From: Lentisphaeria bacterium
GTDB taxonomy: Bacteria > Verrucomicrobiota > Lentisphaeria > Victivallales > Victivallaceae
Assembly (NCBI GenBank): GCA_017505415.1
Contig: JAFVPG010000347.1
Coordinates: forward strand, 1 to 32,362
Length of the DNA stretch: 32,362 nucleotides
Reading direction: 5' to 3'
In this document: positions 25,182 to 32,362 of the stretch, in pieces
Layout: the number at the start of each line of letters is the position of its first letter
How positions within the stretch are numbered: position 1 is the first letter of the stretch
The notes under the pieces: model-generated
Database searches by the model: none
Told to the model about the DNA's origin: nothing
The model's input: the letters and a program-made list of their open reading frames with translations, nothing else
Position numbers and translations under genes: made by a program

Positions 25182-26625
25182 TTTTATTCAACCTTTTTTC
25201 AAGAAGTCCGAGAAGTTTGCTCAAGCATACAACAACGATAAGATAGATCAAAGCAACCGCCGCCAGCGGCAGAAATGCATCATAGGTCTGACTGCGGATA
25301 ATATCGCCGCCTTTAGTCAAATCATCAAGTGCGATATAACCTGCCACACTTGTTTCTTTCAGCAGCACAATAAATTCATTACCGAGCGCAGGCAGCACAT
25401 TTTTGAATGCCTGCGGCAATATGATCTGGTTCATAGTTTGAAAATAAGAGAGACCGAGAGAACGTCCGGCCTCCATCTGTCCTTTGTCTATCGACATGAT
25501 GCCGCTGCGGATGATTTCTGCAACATACGCTCCGGAATTTATACCGAAAGCTATGATCGCAACAAATATTTTATCAACATCTATCGACCTGAAAATTACA
25601 AAATAAATAATAAGCAGCTGAACGACGACCGGTGTTCCGCGGATCACTGTCAGATAAATACGGCAGAAAAAGTCGGCAAGTTTCATTTTGCCGGTCAAAT
25701 CCGCTGTACTTCTGACGATTGCAACTCCGAAACCGATGACAATACCTAATATCAATGAAAAAAAAGTAATGTGAATAGTATTAAAAAAACCTTTCAGTAA
25801 ATATTGATAACGGTTTTCCTTTATGAAATTGATTCTGAAAGAAGCACCAAGTTTGCCGAAAAATGTATCAGATTCTACCTTATTGTCAGCAGCATTTGCA
25901 CTGTGGCGGCTTTTGTATTCATCAATAATATTTTTGAGTTCGCCGCTTTTTTGCATTGATTGCAGTTCACGGTTGAATTTGTCAAGCAGTTCCTTATTTT
26001 TCCGGTTGATGGCGAAAGCATATTCCTCATAAGTCAGCGGCTCATCAAGAATTTTCAGATTCTTGCGCTGAGAAATATAAACTTCAGCAGGCTCACTGTC
26101 AACTACTACCGCATCAAGTTTTGCCGCGATCAAAGCGGCAACGGCAAGCGGGCCGTGAGTAAAACGTTCCGGATTCTGTATTTTTTCTGTCACATAGAGA
26201 TCTCCGGTGGTACCGTGCTGTACACCGATCCGTTTTCCTTTCAGTTCTGTACTGTTTTTGATCGGAGAATTTTCAGGAACTATTATGACCTGTTTGGCAA
26301 TAACGTATGGAATTGAGAAAGCAACCTGTTTTTTGCGTTCTTCAGTAACAGTTATTCCGGAAGCTGCGACATGCGCCTTGCCGGATTGGACAGCGGCAAT
26401 AACAGAATCAAAACTCATGTCCTGAATTTTAAGCTGATAACCGAGACGGTCGGCAATACGTTTGATAATACACGGGTCAATGCCGTCAATCCTGCCATTC
26501 TGCACATACTCATAAGGCGGGAAGGTCGCATTTGTGACCATAATGAGTTCAGGTTTCTCCTGTTCCGAACAGGAAGTCAGCAAAAACGTAAAAAGCAAAA
26601 ACAGAAAAGTATAAAAATATTTCAT
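25174..26625 (-). CDS. Fused amino-acid ABC substrate-binding protein and permease
   Basis: This 483-residue protein joins two subunits that are usually separate. The N-terminus is a lipoprotein signal (LLTSC, cysteine 19). Residues about 28-245 form a periplasmic amino-acid binding domain of the type 3 family ([48 protein letters not shown]). The C-terminal part (about 270-480) is a permease with several transmembrane helices and the EAA loop [22 protein letters not shown]. Such fusions are known in GlnP-like transporters of other bacteria. It is the first gene of a two-gene unit with the ATPase and has AGAGG upstream of the ATG. Substrate is likely a polar or charged amino acid, not resolvable here. 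Confidence 0.92.
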   Translation of the reverse strand: MKYFYTFLFLLFTFLLTSCSEQEKPELIMVTNATFPPYEYVQNGRIDGIDPCIIKRIADRLGYQLKIQDMSFDSVIAAVQSGKAHVAASGITVTEERKKQVAFSIPYVIAKQVIIVPENSPIKNSTELKGKRIGVQHGTTGDLYVTEKIQNPERFTHGPLAVAALIAAKLDAVVVDSEPAEVYISQRKNLKILDEPLTYEEYAFAINRKNKELLDKFNRELQSMQKSGELKNIIDEYKSRHSANAADNKVESDTFFGKLGASFRINFIKENRYQYLLKGFFNTIHITFFSLILGIVIGFGVAIVRSTADLTGKMKLADFFCRIYLTVIRGTPVVVQLLIIYFVIFRSIDVDKIFVAIIAFGINSGAYVAEIIRSGIMSIDKGQMEAGRSLGLSYFQTMNQIILPQAFKNVLPALGNEFIVLLKETSVAGYIALDDLTKGGDIIRSQTYDAFLPLAAVALIYLIVVVCLSKLLGLLEKRLNKNE

Positions 26626-26653
26626 TATAAACCTCTTTTATTGTCAATCACAT

Positions 26654-26682
26654 AACATACAGCCATTCGGCTCGTTTTTCAA
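26654..26682 (-). promoter_or_regulatory. Sigma70-type promoter for the amino-acid transporter unit
   Basis: On the minus strand TTGAAA (26682-26677) and TATGTT (26659-26654) are separated by 17 bases. The start of transcription would be near 26647, about 22 bases before the ATG at 26625. The rest of the 231-base gap to mrdA shows no gene; a CTGCA/TGCAG repeat after mrdA is too weak to call a terminator. Confidence 0.5.
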
Positions 26683-26856
26683 ATACTTATTGAAAAAAGG
26701 TTTATAAAAAAAACATTAAAAAGATTATTCCTGAAATTATCTCCAATTCCCTGAATCACTCCGGGGATAATGAGTTTAGCAGTATAGCAGAATTGAACTG
26801 CTTGAAAACAGCTGTGCAGAAATATTATTTATCCTGCAAATTCTGACGGAAGTTTT

Positions 26857-28692
26857 TTATTGTGCATCTGTTTTGGAATCAAGATAATATTCCAGAAATT
26901 CAGCCATTACCGGAGCGCAGGTCATACCGCCGGATTGCCCATCCTGAATTACAAGAGCAGCGGCATAAGTTCTGTTATTGTGTTTCACAAATGCAATAAA
27001 CCATGTATTCTGCCGGCGATTATTTTTTGAACCGATCTCAGCAGTTCCGGTCTTGCCGTAAATGGTATAATTTTCAAGTTTTCCATTACGTCCTGAACCG
27101 GTTGGCGAATTAACTACTCTGAACATGCCCTCTCTTACTGCTTTGAATCCGGCTTCTGAAGCAGGAATCACAGAAGCAACGGATGATTTACGTTGATACA
27201 GGATATTGCCCTGATGATCAAGTATTGAGTTCACAAGATGCGGACGGAAAACCTTTCCGTTATTGGCTATTGCCGCAGTATACAATGCCGCCTGAAGCGG
27301 GGAAATGGTTATCAAGCCCTGACCGATAGAGATAAGTGCGGTATCAAAATCTGTCCAGCGCGATGTTTTCTGAATGCGGTATTTATTCTGAACCGTAGGC
27401 AGAAGACCGGACGCACATGGCAATTCAAGGGCAGGGGCAGTCCCGAAACCGGCAGCTTTCATAAAATCACAGATTTTTTCCCGTCCGATTTTCAAACCTT
27501 CCTCAATAAAATAATCATTGCAGGACTTTTCCAATGCACCATAAATATCCATGTCACGATGTCCTCCGAAACGATAAGAGGTGCAATTTATTTTTGCATC
27601 ACCGATATGCGTTGAACCATCGCAGAAAACTGTACTTTCAGGAGCAGTTCCATTTTCAAGGATGGCAAGACCTATAAGCACTTTGATAATTGATCCCGGA
27701 GTGTAAGTCCCCGCAAACGCCTTTGCCAGAAGAGGTGCAGTCTTGTCTTTCACAAGTTTATTATAATAATCCTGTTCTACTCTCGGAGAAAAACGGCTCA
27801 AATCATATCCAGGCGAAGATGCCATTGCCAGCACATCGCCATTATCAGCATCGACGAGAACCAAAGCTCCTGTTTCATATTTGAGAAGTTCCTGCGCTTT
27901 TTTTTGGGCATTATACTCCAGATTGAGAACGACATGATTGCCATGCAGAGGAGATATTTCCTGCACCAGAGAATGATGTACATAACCAAGATTATCCACC
28001 TGCACCAATGAATAACCGGGTTTGCCCCGCAAACCGCGCAATGCAGGATATTCTTTTGAATTTATTCTGTCAAAAACTTTTTCCAGACCTGCTTTTCCCT
28101 CATAATCGGATATATAATAAGAAAATTCCTTGCGGTCAGCCGCATCGGCGGGATCACCTTTGCGGGTATAACCGACAAGATGTGCCGCCCAGTCTTTTTG
28201 CGGATAGACACGGACAGAATCTATTTCCAAAGCCCATCCTCTGTGATCGGCAAGATGGTCATTTATTATTGCCCGCTCTTTTTCATTCAGGTCGGAAAAA
28301 ACTTTTAACGGCAGTCCCGGATACCAGTTCAAATGCCTTTCAATATCTGCTCTTGTAAATTTATTTTCTCTGCCAAGCAGTAATGCCATATAAATAATTT
28401 CATTTATTACTGCCTCTATTGTTTTTTCTTTTCCCGGACGGCGAATTTCATGGATATAAAGCAAGAGATCAAATATCATACGGTTATCCGCAATGACTTT
28501 GTAGTCTGCACTGTAAATTCTGCCGCGTCTTGCAGGAATACGGATCTTGCGTACTGACTGGTGCAGGATTTTATTATTATATCCCTGAAAATTTGCCTGT
28601 TTGCAAAAAAGTTTGACAGCAAGTACCAGCGTCAGCAATATTAATATGATACCGATAATAAAAATCCGTTTCCTGATATGAATATCAACCAT
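26857..28692 (-). CDS. mrdA: Penicillin-binding protein 2 (elongation transpeptidase)
   Basis: PBP2 crosslinks peptidoglycan during cell elongation with RodA and MreC/MreD. The protein of about 611 residues has an N-terminal anchor helix (about 9-29), a dimerisation/pedestal region with RIPARRGRIY (51-60), and a transpeptidase domain with all three motifs: SIIK (334-337), SCN (390-392) and KTG (547-549). The start at ATG 28692 is chosen over an upstream in-frame codon because GGGGAGGAG stands just before it. It overlaps the preceding mreD-like gene by eight bases. It is the last gene of the alaS-STAS-LolA-mreD-mrdA cluster. Confidence 0.93.
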   Translation of the reverse strand: MVDIHIRKRIFIIGIILILLTLVLAVKLFCKQANFQGYNNKILHQSVRKIRIPARRGRIYSADYKVIADNRMIFDLLLYIHEIRRPGKEKTIEAVINEIIYMALLLGRENKFTRADIERHLNWYPGLPLKVFSDLNEKERAIINDHLADHRGWALEIDSVRVYPQKDWAAHLVGYTRKGDPADAADRKEFSYYISDYEGKAGLEKVFDRINSKEYPALRGLRGKPGYSLVQVDNLGYVHHSLVQEISPLHGNHVVLNLEYNAQKKAQELLKYETGALVLVDADNGDVLAMASSPGYDLSRFSPRVEQDYYNKLVKDKTAPLLAKAFAGTYTPGSIIKVLIGLAILENGTAPESTVFCDGSTHIGDAKINCTSYRFGGHRDMDIYGALEKSCNDYFIEEGLKIGREKICDFMKAAGFGTAPALELPCASGLLPTVQNKYRIQKTSRWTDFDTALISIGQGLITISPLQAALYTAAIANNGKVFRPHLVNSILDHQGNILYQRKSSVASVIPASEAGFKAVREGMFRVVNSPTGSGRNGKLENYTIYGKTGTAEIGSKNNRRQNTWFIAFVKHNNRTYAAALVIQDGQSGGMTCAPVMAEFLEYYLDSKTDAQ

Positions 28693-29236
28693 TTGCTCCT
28701 CCCCGTCTGCGGTATATTCTGGGATGATGAGCAATATGCTTTACAATAAACGGAACTTCAAGACGCATCTTCATTTGCAGAAAATCAAATGTTTTGATCA
28801 ACAGCATTTGCAGCAGAAATGCAAAAGGCAGCAATGCAATCATCAATGCCGCATCCGCCGATAATCTTTTTACAGAAAATCCGGTCAACAGCAAAGATGC
28901 TGTGAATTGCACTGCGTATGAAACAACCAGCAGAACCGGTGCAAAAAAACTTCCCTTGATAATCGAACTCCGCCAGAAATCTTTATACTTCTGCCCATAA
29001 TAAAGCAGCCAGACAAAAATAAAAAAATCAGGCAGTAAAATACGGTGAAACAACAGCAAGTCAACCAGCAATATGCAAATCAGAGCGAATGGCAAAAGAA
29101 TTTGTTTCAAATAATCAGCTTCAAAAAAATAAAAAAATCCCATCCATGCCAGCGGCAGATAAATTCCGGATGTGCCGATATACAACTCAATCAGCAAAAG
29201 AGCAAAAAGTATGAAAATGCAGAAAAATATCCTCAT
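28685..29236 (-). CDS. mreD: Probable rod shape-determining protein MreD
   Basis: This 183-residue, very hydrophobic protein has about five or six transmembrane segments and a basic C-terminus (HHPRIYRRRGG). No sharp motif exists for MreD. The call rests on size, topology and its position directly before the PBP2 gene, the usual neighbour of mreD. It overlaps the LolA-like gene at its start and the PBP2 gene at its end (eight bases). MreD works with MreB, MreC, RodA and PBP2 in side-wall synthesis. mreB and mreC are not in this window. Another small membrane protein in this slot is possible. Confidence 0.6.
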   Translation of the reverse strand: MRIFFCIFILFALLLIELYIGTSGIYLPLAWMGFFYFFEADYLKQILLPFALICILLVDLLLFHRILLPDFFIFVWLLYYGQKYKDFWRSSIIKGSFFAPVLLVVSYAVQFTASLLLTGFSVKRLSADAALMIALLPFAFLLQMLLIKTFDFLQMKMRLEVPFIVKHIAHHPRIYRRRGGANG

Positions 29237-29952
29237 TTAAGACTCCGGAAAATGCCGGTTCCCTGTTTTGCATCATAAACATTCATATCCGCTTTGTCAA
29301 AAGCTATATCAGTACGCCAGCCGGGACCTGATATTTCAATCGAACGGGTATAATACAAATCGTTTTTCTGAGCGAATGAATTTACTTCCAATGTCCTTAC
29401 AGGCACACTGTCTTTTCCCGGCTCTGAAGCAAAAAATTCAGCTTTAAGCACAAAGAAATAATCTTTGGCGGCATATATTTTCACCCATTCATTCTGCTCT
29501 TTGTTCTTAAGCAGCAGTACACGGCAATCAACCATTCTCAAAGTTTCCTGCGGCAGTTCCCTGACAAATTCTCCGTCAAGAAAACTCATCGCCAAATCAC
29601 GGGGCGAAACTCCTATACGTTCCATAATACCGGATTTTTTACTTAAGCGGCGGACAGAGGTACTTTCATTCTGAACTCTGCCGACGAGATAACCCTCTGC
29701 ATTATCGAGAATGATTTGCGTAATAGATTTGCCGGGGGTGATTATTATTGCCATAAAACAGGGAAATTCCTCAACTTTTTTACGTCCTTTTTCCCGGCGG
29801 ATATGAGTTGCCGTTCCCTCAAGCACTCCATAAGTTGACCCGTTGCGGGAAGAAGCATCCTGCAGGATACGGAAAAATTCTGTACTGCTCAGCTCTGCGG
29901 CAAATACATTACAGAAGAGAAATAAACTTGCAAAAAGTACAATTTTTTTCAT
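29233..29952 (-). CDS. Secreted LolA-like / outer-membrane lipoprotein-sorting protein
   Basis: The 239-residue protein starts with a signal peptide (MKKIVLFASLFLFCNVFAA, cleavage about 18-19). The mature part has the feel of the LolA/LolB-like fold: a helix with EFFRILQDASSRNGS, then alternating beta strands with GTATHIRREKGRKK, FPCFMAIIITPGKSITQII and SIEISGPGWRTDIAF. Periplasmic LolA carries lipoproteins to the outer membrane, but the resemblance here is to the broader lipoprotein-sorting superfamily, not to classical LolA. The start has a strong GGGAGGGGAG site. It overlaps mreD (ATGA) and follows the STAS gene by about 34 bases. Confidence 0.55.
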   Translation of the reverse strand: MKKIVLFASLFLFCNVFAAELSSTEFFRILQDASSRNGSTYGVLEGTATHIRREKGRKKVEEFPCFMAIIITPGKSITQIILDNAEGYLVGRVQNESTSVRRLSKKSGIMERIGVSPRDLAMSFLDGEFVRELPQETLRMVDCRVLLLKNKEQNEWVKIYAAKDYFFVLKAEFFASEPGKDSVPVRTLEVNSFAQKNDLYYTRSIEISGPGWRTDIAFDKADMNVYDAKQGTGIFRSLK

Positions 29953-29986
29953 ATTTCATCTCCCCTCCCTGCTGAAAACAATCAGA

Positions 29987-30490
29987 TCAGTTTTGATTTT
30001 TTTTAAGATTTTCAATATCTGCATCAGCAAACTTGATGACCTCTTTGAATTTTTCAGCGTTACTGTCATCTGCTTCAACCAGAGTTTTATGCGCTTCGGA
30101 AACAGTTTCCGCAGTTTCGAGCGCACTTTTTTTCTGCGGCAGAACATTGTGCCATGATTCGACCGTGATACCGCCGTTTTCATCGCAGAAAGTAAACAAT
30201 TTATCAACGCCCAAACCTTTCAGCAAAGCCCGCACTTGAGGCGCCATACAATGAATTTCAACAATTGCACGGAACTTTTTGGCCTTCATGCCGATCATGG
30301 CAAGCACCCCCATAAAGGTACTGTCCATGAAAGTACATTCAGATGCTTCGATGCAGATGAGTTCAATACTGCTGCTCATACAGTTGGAAAAGTGCCGCAG
30401 GGGAACGGCATATTCAAAATTCGCACGTCCCCTGACTTTGATATTATAAACACTGCCTGAATTGGAGATCAGAATATCATCATCTTTCAT
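29987..30490 (-). CDS. STAS-domain protein, anti-sigma factor antagonist-like
   Basis: The 167-residue protein contains an STAS domain (about 10-110): IELICIEASECTFMDSTFMG is the beta strand and loop with the potentially phosphorylated serine (DST), followed by VLAMIGMKAKKF and GVDKLFTF. STAS proteins of the SpoIIAA/RsbV kind bind anti-sigma factors or partner kinases when dephosphorylated. The tail (about 125-167) is charged and helical and is not part of the domain. It lies 14 bases after alaS and before the LolA-like gene. No anti-sigma factor or kinase gene is nearby, so the partner is unknown; a membrane-transport or lipid-asymmetry STAS role is also possible. Confidence 0.8.
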   Translation of the reverse strand: MKDDDILISNSGSVYNIKVRGRANFEYAVPLRHFSNCMSSSIELICIEASECTFMDSTFMGVLAMIGMKAKKFRAIVEIHCMAPQVRALLKGLGVDKLFTFCDENGGITVESWHNVLPQKKSALETAETVSEAHKTLVEADDSNAEKFKEVIKFADADIENLKKNQN

Positions 30491-30504
30491 GAAAACACCT
30501 CAGC

Positions 30505-32286
30505 TCACTGCTGCTTGCCGATAACAGCTTTGATACGGCGGACACCGCGGCTGGAACTTTCTTCTTTGAGAATTCTGAATCCTTCGAGGTCGCCGGTATT
30601 ATTTGCATGGGGACCACCGCAAATTTCTTTGCTAACATCGCCCATGGTATAAACTTTTACCTTTTCGGCATATTTGCTTTCAAAAAGTCCCATTGCACCG
30701 GATTTCTGTGCATCTTCCAGATCCATCTCTTCGCAAATGACGGGCAGTTTACGTTCAATAGCTTCATTGACGAGTTTCTGAACTTCAGCGATCTGTTCCG
30801 GAGTCATTTTTTCTTCATGAGAGAAATCGAAACGCAAACGTTCAGCAGTGATGTTTGAACCTTTCTGACAAACATGATTGCCGAGGACTTTGCGCAAAGC
30901 AGCCTGCAGCAGATGGGTTGCAGTATGAAGTTTGGCAGTTTCTTCAGAGTGGTCGGCAAGACCGCCTTTGAACTTCTGTTCTGCGCCCTGACGTGAAAGA
31001 GCCTGATGTTTTTCATAAGCCGCTTTATAACCTTCCATATCAACAGTAAATCCCTTTTCTGCTGCCATTTCAGCAGTTAATTCAACGGGGAAACCGTAAG
31101 TTTCATAGAGGAAGAAAGCATTTTTTCCGGAGATGACTTTTTTGACAACGTGAGCAGGGACACGGGCAATAAGTTTTTCAAATTCACGAGTACCTTTTTC
31201 AAGAGCTTCTTCAAAAGTTTTCTCTTCACGGCTGAGTTCATCAAGAATCTTGGCTTCATTATTTTTGAGTTCAGGATAGACATCTCCGAGCTGATCAATA
31301 TAAACTTTAGCGATTCTGGCGCAGAAGTTGCCTTCGATATTAAGATTTCTGCCGTTCTTGATAGCACGGCGGATGAGGCGGCGCAGGACATAAGGCTGAT
31401 CGACTTTGCCGGGAGTGATACCGTCAGCAATAATGAAAGTTGCGGCACGCAGGTGGTCGGCAATGATACGTTCTGAAGCAGTGCGTTCTGCAGGAGCAGT
31501 ACGATTCAAAATTGCATCGATCTCAGCAAAAACAGGAGCGAAAATCTCTGTTTCATAGCAGCTTTTTTTGCCTTGAAGAATAGCAGTGACACGTTCCAAT
31601 CCCATACCGGTATCAACATTTTTCTGCTTGGAGAGTTCATATTTGCCGTCAGCATTTTTGTAATACTGCATGAAAACGTCGTTCCAGATCTCTACCCAGC
31701 GTTTGTCAGCGGGATCAAAAACTGCAGGAGCTTCACCGCCGCCGGTCCAGTAAAACATTTCAGTATCAGGACCGCAGGGACCGGTCTGACCGGCAGGGCC
31801 CCACCAGTTGTCTTTTTTGGGAAGTTTGGCAATACGGTCAGGAGAGACTCCGAGACTCTGCCACAAATCGTATGCCTCCTGATCGAAAGGCGCATCTTCA
31901 TCACCTGCAAAAACGGTGAATGCAAGCATATTCAACGGAATATTAAGATTGTCTTTGCCGGTCAGAAATTCAAAACTGAAGCGTATGGCATCTTCTTTGA
32001 AATAATCTCCGAGTGACCAGTTGCCGAGCATTTCAAAAAAGGTCAGATGTACGGGATCGCCGACTTCATCAATATCTCCGGTACGGATGCATTTTTGAAA
32101 GTCTGTCAAACGGGTGCCGAGCGGATGTTTTTCTCCGCTCAGATAAGGAACGAGCGGATGCATACCGGCAGTGGTAAAAAGACATGTCGGGTCATTATCA
32201 GGAATAAGAGATGAACTTTTGATTTCCTTGTGACCTTTGGAAACAAAAAAATCAATGTACTTTTTGCGAATATCAGCTGCTTTCAT
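30505..32286 (-). CDS. alaS: Alanyl-tRNA synthetase, short form without C-Ala domain
   Basis: The 593-residue protein charges tRNA(Ala) with alanine. The catalytic core is complete: FTTAGMHPLVPYL, QKCIRTGDIDEVG, FFEMLGNWSLGDYFK, TGPCGPDTE and DTGMGLERV. The tRNA-recognition helices follow. The editing domain is also complete, with zinc ligands H454/H458 (HTATH) and C556/H560 (CGGPH). The protein stops about 30 residues after this motif, whereas common bacterial AlaRS runs to about 875 residues with a C-terminal oligomerisation/tRNA-binding C-Ala domain. The stop is not a frame break in a longer gene that I can see, since STAS starts 14 bases later. The ATG at 32286 has AAAGGA upstream. Confidence 0.95.
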   Translation of the reverse strand: MKAADIRKKYIDFFVSKGHKEIKSSSLIPDNDPTCLFTTAGMHPLVPYLSGEKHPLGTRLTDFQKCIRTGDIDEVGDPVHLTFFEMLGNWSLGDYFKEDAIRFSFEFLTGKDNLNIPLNMLAFTVFAGDEDAPFDQEAYDLWQSLGVSPDRIAKLPKKDNWWGPAGQTGPCGPDTEMFYWTGGGEAPAVFDPADKRWVEIWNDVFMQYYKNADGKYELSKQKNVDTGMGLERVTAILQGKKSCYETEIFAPVFAEIDAILNRTAPAERTASERIIADHLRAATFIIADGITPGKVDQPYVLRRLIRRAIKNGRNLNIEGNFCARIAKVYIDQLGDVYPELKNNEAKILDELSREEKTFEEALEKGTREFEKLIARVPAHVVKKVISGKNAFFLYETYGFPVELTAEMAAEKGFTVDMEGYKAAYEKHQALSRQGAEQKFKGGLADHSEETAKLHTATHLLQAALRKVLGNHVCQKGSNITAERLRFDFSHEEKMTPEQIAEVQKLVNEAIERKLPVICEEMDLEDAQKSGAMGLFESKYAEKVKVYTMGDVSKEICGGPHANNTGDLEGFRILKEESSSRGVRRIKAVIGKQQ

Positions 32287-32362
32287 AAAAAAAATCCTTT
32301 ATGTAAATAAAAATTAAAATACTATTAAATAATAATATAATATATCATCATCTTTTAATTTA

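Noticed and set aside
24994-25749. 251-codon plus-strand open frame opposite the ABC transporter genes
   Set aside because: It lies antisense to two clearly recognised genes, its translation is cysteine/histidine-rich and unrecognisable, and it has no ribosome-binding site worth noting.
31573-32016. 147-codon plus-strand open frame opposite alaS
   Set aside because: Antisense to the catalytic core of alaS with no independent support.
1-32362. UGA reassigned to tryptophan or glycine in this organism
   Set aside because: Many complete genes here end in TGA, including several in ATGA overlaps with the next start, and Trp is encoded by TGG throughout.

Overview
This window looks like a chromosomal segment of a Gram-negative (diderm) bacterium, probably of the PVC group and perhaps Lentisphaerota/Victivallales. 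The basis is lipoproteins with lipoboxes, a LolA-like protein, TadE/TadG-like pilus genes, MreD/PBP2, moderately AT-rich coding sequence, and a TolQ/ExbD/vWA gene set of a kind seen in PVC bacteria. The phylum is an inference from gene style, not from a marker comparison. I see no tRNA, rRNA, CRISPR array, transposase or integrase.

Positions 1-9363 hold housekeeping and accessory genes. They are an FKBP prolyl isomerase with its terminator, a pyridoxal/pyridoxamine kinase followed by a lipoprotein, and (minus strand) a small membrane ORF coupled to mnmE. A three-gene TadE/TadG-like pilus cluster (4086-7290) follows, and then (minus strand) proA and trmO.

Positions 9364-24435 are the remarkable part. 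An AT-rich leader of about 0.4 kb precedes ten tightly packed plus-strand genes that end at a hairpin terminator. In order they encode: a cytosolic GYF_2/zinc-ribbon/TRAFAC-like GTPase; a bitopic protein whose N-terminus resembles the GTPase-associated GAP1-N2 domain; a large bitopic coiled-coil protein; a GYF_2-TM-trypsin-like protease; a GYF_2 multi-pass membrane protein; a MotA/TolQ/ExbB channel protein; two different ExbD/MotB-like proteins; a TonB-like anchored vWA protein; and a secreted helical protein whose gene carries an in-frame TGA just after the signal peptide. I read this as one membrane-spanning machine. A GTPase switch in the cytosol would connect, through GYF_2 and proline-rich contacts, to a periplasmic protease and to an ion-driven ExbB/ExbD-type motor with a vWA arm. 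Individual domains are recognisable. The complete assembly is, to my knowledge, not a standard named system. It resembles GTPase/GAP1 conflict systems and, loosely, the Zorya-type use of a proton channel.

Positions 24447-32286 (all minus strand) return to core functions. They hold a polar amino-acid ABC transporter (a fused substrate-binding/permease protein plus its ATPase), then a cluster transcribed in the order alaS, STAS protein, LolA-like protein, mreD, mrdA. The alanyl-tRNA synthetase is about 590 residues. It keeps its editing site but lacks the C-terminal C-Ala domain.
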